Part shown: positions 60,678 through 64,000 of the stretch, in pieces
Layout: each line of letters opens with the position of its first letter
Position numbering within the stretch: the first letter of the stretch is position 1
DNA from: Halomonas campaniensis
GTDB lineage: Bacteria; Pseudomonadota; Gammaproteobacteria; Pseudomonadales; Halomonadaceae
Direction of reading: 5' to 3'
Assembly (NCBI RefSeq): GCF_002211105.1
Contig: NZ_JPUA01000026.1
Coordinates: 49,085-113,084, forward strand
DNA length: 64,000 bases
Notes under the pieces: model-generated
What the model was told of the DNA's origin: nothing
The model's database searches: none
The model's input: only the letters and a program-made list of their open reading frames with translations
Position numbers and translations under genes: made by a program

Positions 60678-62486
60678 ATGTCAGCGACACAAGCCCAACA
60701 AACCGCCACAGCTACTGTTCAAGGCTGGCTGAGTAAGTTTGATCAGGCCCTGCAAGCCCAGGATATCCAAGGTGTGCTCGCCCTGTTTAATGACGAGTGC
60801 TACTGGCGCGACTTCCTTACTTTCACCTGGAATTTAAAGACCTGCGAGGGCAAAGACGCGATTCAAGCCATGCTCAATGCCACTTTGGAGAACGCACGCC
60901 CCTCGAACTGGCAGCTAGAGGGTGAAGCGACCCAAAATGGCGATGTTGCTGAGGCGTGGTTCACCTTCGAGACCGCGGTCGCCAGTGGCAAAGGCTATTT
61001 GCGCCTTAAAGACGGCAAATGCTGGACGCTGCTCACCACGATGCAGTCACTGCATGACTTCCCCGAACCGCGTAATCATCACCGTCCTAAAGGCGCTGAG
61101 CACGGCGCCAATAAGCAGCGTGAAACCTGGCTGGAAGCACGACAGCGCGAAGAAGCGGAGCTTGGTTACACGCAGCAGCCTTACTGTGTGATTATTGGCG
61201 GCGGCCAGGGCGGTATTGGTTTGGGCGCGCGACTAAAACAGATGGGCGTGCCGACCATTATTATCGAGCGCAACGAACGTGCAGGAGACTCCTGGCGAAA
61301 TCGCTATAAGTCGCTCTGCCTCCACGATCCGGTCTGGTACGACCACCTTCCGTATATTCCCTTCCCTGAAAACTGGCCGGTGTTTGCCCCCAAAGACAAG
61401 GTGGGCGATTGGCTGGAGATGTACACAAAGGTGATGGAGCTCAATTATTGGAGTTCCACCGAGTGTCAGAATGCTCACTTCGATGAAGCCGCAGGGGAGT
61501 GGGTGGTGAACGTCAAACGTAACGGCGAAGCGATCACTTTACGGCCCAAGCAATTGGTGATGGCCACCGGGATGTCGGGTATGCCCAATGTGCCGCAATT
61601 TCCAGGGGCGGAAAGCTTTGCAGGCGAGCAGCAGCACTCCAGTCAGCACCCTGGGCCAGATGCCTATAAAGGCAAAAAGTGCGTCATTGTGGGGTCGAAT
61701 AACTCCGCTCACGATATTGCCGCGGCACTCTGGGAGCACGACGCCGATGTGACCATGCTGCAGCGCTCATCTACCCATATCGTTAAGTCGGATTCATTGA
61801 TGGAGGAAGTGCTGGGGCCGCTCTACTCCGAAGAGGCGGTGGCCAATGGCTTAACCCACGACAAGGCTGATCTGATTTTTGCTTCGATTCCCTACAAAGT
61901 GCTGCCGGACTTTCAGCGCCCGGCGTTTGAGGCGATTAAACAGCGCGACGCCGAGTTCTATCAAAAGCTGGAAGACGCAGGCTTTCTACTCGACTTTGGT
62001 GACGATGACTCTGGGTTGTTCTTGAAGTATCTGCGCCGGGGCTCGGGTTATTACATCGATGTGGGCGCCTGTGATCTGGTCGCCAGTGGCGATATCAAGC
62101 TGCGCAGCGGCGTAGGCATTGAGCGCATCAATCCCCACTCCATCACACTCACCGATGGCAGCGAGCTAGCGGCAGATTTGATCGTTTATGCGACTGGCTA
62201 TGGCTCCATGAACGGCTGGGCGGCCAGGCTTATCTCCCAAGAGGTGGCGGATAAAGTCGGCAAGTGCTGGGGCCTGGGCTCTGATACCACCAAAGACCCT
62301 GGCCCATGGGAGGGCGAGCTACGCAATATGTGGAAACCGACTCAGCAAGAGGCGCTGTGGTTCCATGGCGGCAACCTACACCAATCTCGGCACTACTCGC
62401 ACTATTTGGCGCTGCAGCTAAAGGCTCGCATGGAAGGACTGGAAACGCCTGTCTACGGCCTGCAGTCGGTTCACCACACGTCTTAA
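60678..62486 (+). CDS. SnoaL-like domain fused to FAD/NAD(P)-dependent monooxygenase
   Basis: 602 residues from ATG 60678, with ggag upstream (an in-frame ATG 60585 would include the promoter). Residues ~10-125 form a SnoaL/NTF2-like domain (FDQALQAQDIQGVLALFNDECYWRDFL). The rest is a YUCCA/FMO-like flavoprotein with first dinucleotide motif VIIGGGQGGIGLGARL (about residue 171), RAGDSWRNRYKSLCLHDPVWYDHLPYIPFP, ATGMSGMPNVPQFPG and second motif VIVGSNNSAHDIAAAL. The substrate is unknown; the AcoR-type regulator and linked dehydrogenase suggest acetoin-like ketone or diol metabolism (inference). Confidence 0.87.
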   Translation: MSATQAQQTATATVQGWLSKFDQALQAQDIQGVLALFNDECYWRDFLTFTWNLKTCEGKDAIQAMLNATLENARPSNWQLEGEATQNGDVAEAWFTFETAVASGKGYLRLKDGKCWTLLTTMQSLHDFPEPRNHHRPKGAEHGANKQRETWLEARQREEAELGYTQQPYCVIIGGGQGGIGLGARLKQMGVPTIIIERNERAGDSWRNRYKSLCLHDPVWYDHLPYIPFPENWPVFAPKDKVGDWLEMYTKVMELNYWSSTECQNAHFDEAAGEWVVNVKRNGEAITLRPKQLVMATGMSGMPNVPQFPGAESFAGEQQHSSQHPGPDAYKGKKCVIVGSNNSAHDIAAALWEHDADVTMLQRSSTHIVKSDSLMEEVLGPLYSEEAVANGLTHDKADLIFASIPYKVLPDFQRPAFEAIKQRDAEFYQKLEDAGFLLDFGDDDSGLFLKYLRRGSGYYIDVGACDLVASGDIKLRSGVGIERINPHSITLTDGSELAADLIVYATGYGSMNGWAARLISQEVADKVGKCWGLGSDTTKDPGPWEGELRNMWKPTQQEALWFHGGNLHQSRHYSHYLALQLKARMEGLETPVYGLQSVHHTS

Positions 62487-62501
62487 CAGGAAGGGTAACC
62501 C

Positions 62502-63578
62502 ATGAGTAACAGTCAGCAAACGATGCAGGCAGCGGTGTGGTACGCAGCAAAAGATATTCGCGTCGAGCAAGTGCCGATCCCCACCATCAATGACCCCCAT
62601 GCAGTGAAGGTAAAAGTCGCCGCCTGTGGCATTTGCGGTAGTGATCTGCACGAGTATGCCGCCGGGCCGATTTTTATTCCGGTAGGTAAGCCGCACCCGA
62701 TCAGTGGCGAGCAGGCGCCGATCATTATGGGCCATGAATTTTCCGGGGAAGTGGTCGAGGTCGGCGATAAGGTAACGCGAGTGAAAGTGGGTGACCGTGT
62801 GGCCATTGAACCGATTCTTTCACCCAACAAGGATGGCGCTTATCAGATGGAGCGCTATAACCTCACGCCCTTACTAGGCTTTCATGGCCTCTCGGGCGGT
62901 GGCGGCGGCTTCTCGGCGTTCACCGTGATGGGTGAGCATATGGTGCACAAGCTGCCGGATGACCTTAGCTTTGAACAGGGTGCCCTGGTAGAGCCCGCGG
63001 CGGTAGCGCTGCATGCGGTGCGCCAAAGCTCCCTGAAAGCCGGGGACTGTGCGGCGGTATTCGGCGCAGGGCCCATAGGACTGATGACCATTGAAGCGCT
63101 TAAGGCCGCAGGGGCGGCGCAGATTTATGCCGTAGAGGTCGCGCCCTCCCGCAAAGCCAAGGCCGAAGCATTAGGGGCCATTGTGGTTGATCCGCAGCAG
63201 GAGGATGCGGTGGCAACGATTCAATCACTGAGCGGTGGCGGCGTGGACGTGGCGTTTGAAGTGACCGGCATTCCTGATGTGCTGAATCAGGCGCTGCATA
63301 GCACCCACGAAGGCGGCGAAGTGGTGGTGGTCAGTATCTGGGAAGGGGAGGCCAGCTTTCAGCCTAACGACCTCGTCATCAAAGAGCGCACCATGAAGGG
63401 CATTATCGCCTATCGCCATGTATACCCAGCAGTAATGGCGCTAATGCAACGGGGCTACTTCCGCGCCGAAGATATGGTCACCCAGCGCATTCCATTGGCA
63501 GATATCGTCGAGGAGGGTTTTGAGGCGCTATTAAGCGACAAAGCCCAAGTGAAAATCATCGTGACACCTAATCACTAA
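62502..63578 (+). CDS. Zinc-type 2,3-butanediol dehydrogenase-like enzyme
   Basis: 358 residues of the medium-chain dehydrogenase family, 15 bases after the monooxygenase. The catalytic-zinc ligands are visible (Cys 42 in ACGICGSDLHEY, His 78-Glu 79 in MGHEFSGEVVEVGD, and the Glu in LVEPAAVALHA). The NAD motif is FGAGPIGLM. GFHGLSGGGGGFSAFTV and the late KGIIAYRH match (R,R)-butanediol dehydrogenases. The structural-zinc lobe (residues about 104-122, ILSPNKDGAYQMERYNL) has none of the four usual cysteines. It oxidises a diol or reduces acetoin, by inference. Confidence 0.88.
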   Translation: MSNSQQTMQAAVWYAAKDIRVEQVPIPTINDPHAVKVKVAACGICGSDLHEYAAGPIFIPVGKPHPISGEQAPIIMGHEFSGEVVEVGDKVTRVKVGDRVAIEPILSPNKDGAYQMERYNLTPLLGFHGLSGGGGGFSAFTVMGEHMVHKLPDDLSFEQGALVEPAAVALHAVRQSSLKAGDCAAVFGAGPIGLMTIEALKAAGAAQIYAVEVAPSRKAKAEALGAIVVDPQQEDAVATIQSLSGGGVDVAFEVTGIPDVLNQALHSTHEGGEVVVVSIWEGEASFQPNDLVIKERTMKGIIAYRHVYPAVMALMQRGYFRAEDMVTQRIPLADIVEEGFEALLSDKAQVKIIVTPNH

Positions 63579-63886
63579 TGTGAGGATTTTTGAGCGCTAA
63601 CGAACTCACATGATACTTTGTGATGCACAAAGGCTGAAAACTGCGCAATGGTGGTGCAGTTTATTTGCTGCAGTGCGAGGGGAGATTAATGCGTATCAAA
63701 TGAAATTATATTAACTCTTTGTTTTTTTGATGTTTTTAAAAAGGTGGCACGCAGATCGCTATATATATGGCAAAGGGTGAGTGAATAGAGAAACAACAGC
63801 TTAGATAGTTGGCTTCTCTCCCTTCTTCACCTACATCGCTGCTAACTTTCAGCGATAAACCGAGTGAGCTGGCGTGCTCCACCTGG
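63579..63886. other. Non-coding stretch after the dehydrogenase gene
   Basis: I see no convincing gene on either strand; the only longer frame (minus strand, 63736-63930) covers the terminator hairpin and has no family features. The sequence is AT-rich up to about 63780. It may be a long 3' untranslated region or contain an unannotated small RNA ending at the terminator. Confidence 0.5.
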
Positions 63887-63909
63887 GTCCCCTTCGGGGG
63901 ACTTTTTTT
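63887..63909 (+). terminator. Rho-independent terminator
   Basis: GTCCCC (63887-63892) pairs with GGGGAC (63897-63902) across a TTCG tetraloop, followed by seven T residues. It is about 310 bases beyond the dehydrogenase stop. No gene is seen between this terminator and the window end. Confidence 0.9.
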
Positions 63910-64000
63910 ATGCCTGAATTTCATATACACGCTTTACAAAATAGAAAAACTATCAAAGGGCGGTTTCTTATAACAATATTTTACAAGAAATTTGGAAACA

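Noticed and set aside
63736..63930. Minus-strand frame of 64 codons near the window end
   Set aside because: It runs through the terminator hairpin, has no ribosome-binding site and no family features.

Overview
The window looks like the chromosome of a halophilic gammaproteobacterium of the Halomonas type (family Halomonadaceae). The reasons are the GC-rich core genes, the aerobic (late cobalt insertion) cobalamin pathway with a Pseudomonas-style fused ChlI/ChlD chelatase partner, and the mix of tripartite tricarboxylate, AEP/Fe-type ABC, LysE, glutaminase and b561 genes. This assignment is inference from gene content; no rRNA or tRNA gene is present to anchor it.

Bases 1-16444 hold an almost continuous aerobic cobalamin operon: chelatase AAA+/VWA subunit (cut by the window start), cobO, cobB, cobW, cobN, cobG, cobH, cobI, cobJ, cobK (opposite strand), cobL, cobE, cobM, cobF and a YtoQ-family gene. 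Most neighbours overlap by 1-14 bases (ATGA, TAATG or GTGA junctions), which implies translational coupling. cobK and cobL are head to head with overlapping start codons. cobQ lies alone at 47400-48869. cobA, cobC, cobD, cobP and cobV are not in the window. A structured repeat of about 100 bp sits between cobG and cobH, again between cobJ and cobK, and a third time near 58.3 kb.

Bases 16445-33100 are accessory in character and more AT-rich. They start with a REP-like hairpin and a gene-poor stretch. Next comes a three-cassette integron array with recognisable attC sites and no integrase (16917-18934), an IS1182-type transposase remnant, and a Rho paralogue lacking the N-terminal RNA-binding domain. 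After that come a RhlE-type helicase, a SoxR gene with a textbook SoxR-box promoter driving a VOC-family gene, and a run of small single-domain genes (VOC, GNAT, NUDIX, GFA, DUF1456, nucleotidyltransferase, YrhK-like, AhpD-like). The stretch closes with AraC/GlxA regulators, an isochorismatase-like hydrolase and a methyltransferase.

Bases 33195-47240 carry a NfeD-slipin pair, membrane proteins (YqaA, DUF1206, LysE), a glutaminase, an Ada-like alkyltransferase, and a five-gene ABC importer/phosphodiesterase operon under a LacI regulator with a perfect 18-bp palindromic operator.

Bases 48862-54675 form a tricarboxylate module: LysR regulator, PrpF/4-oxalomesaconate tautomerase-type isomerase, a TctC-type binding protein with an in-frame TAA, a TctA-TctB fusion, and a convergent RidA gene. 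Bases 54847-58125 carry a GNAT-like protein, cytochrome b561 and a MoxR/VWA pair. Bases 58405-63578 hold an AcoR-like sigma54 activator divergent from a SnoaL-flavin monooxygenase fusion and a butanediol-dehydrogenase-like enzyme. A GG-N10-GC promoter and palindromic upstream sites lie between them.
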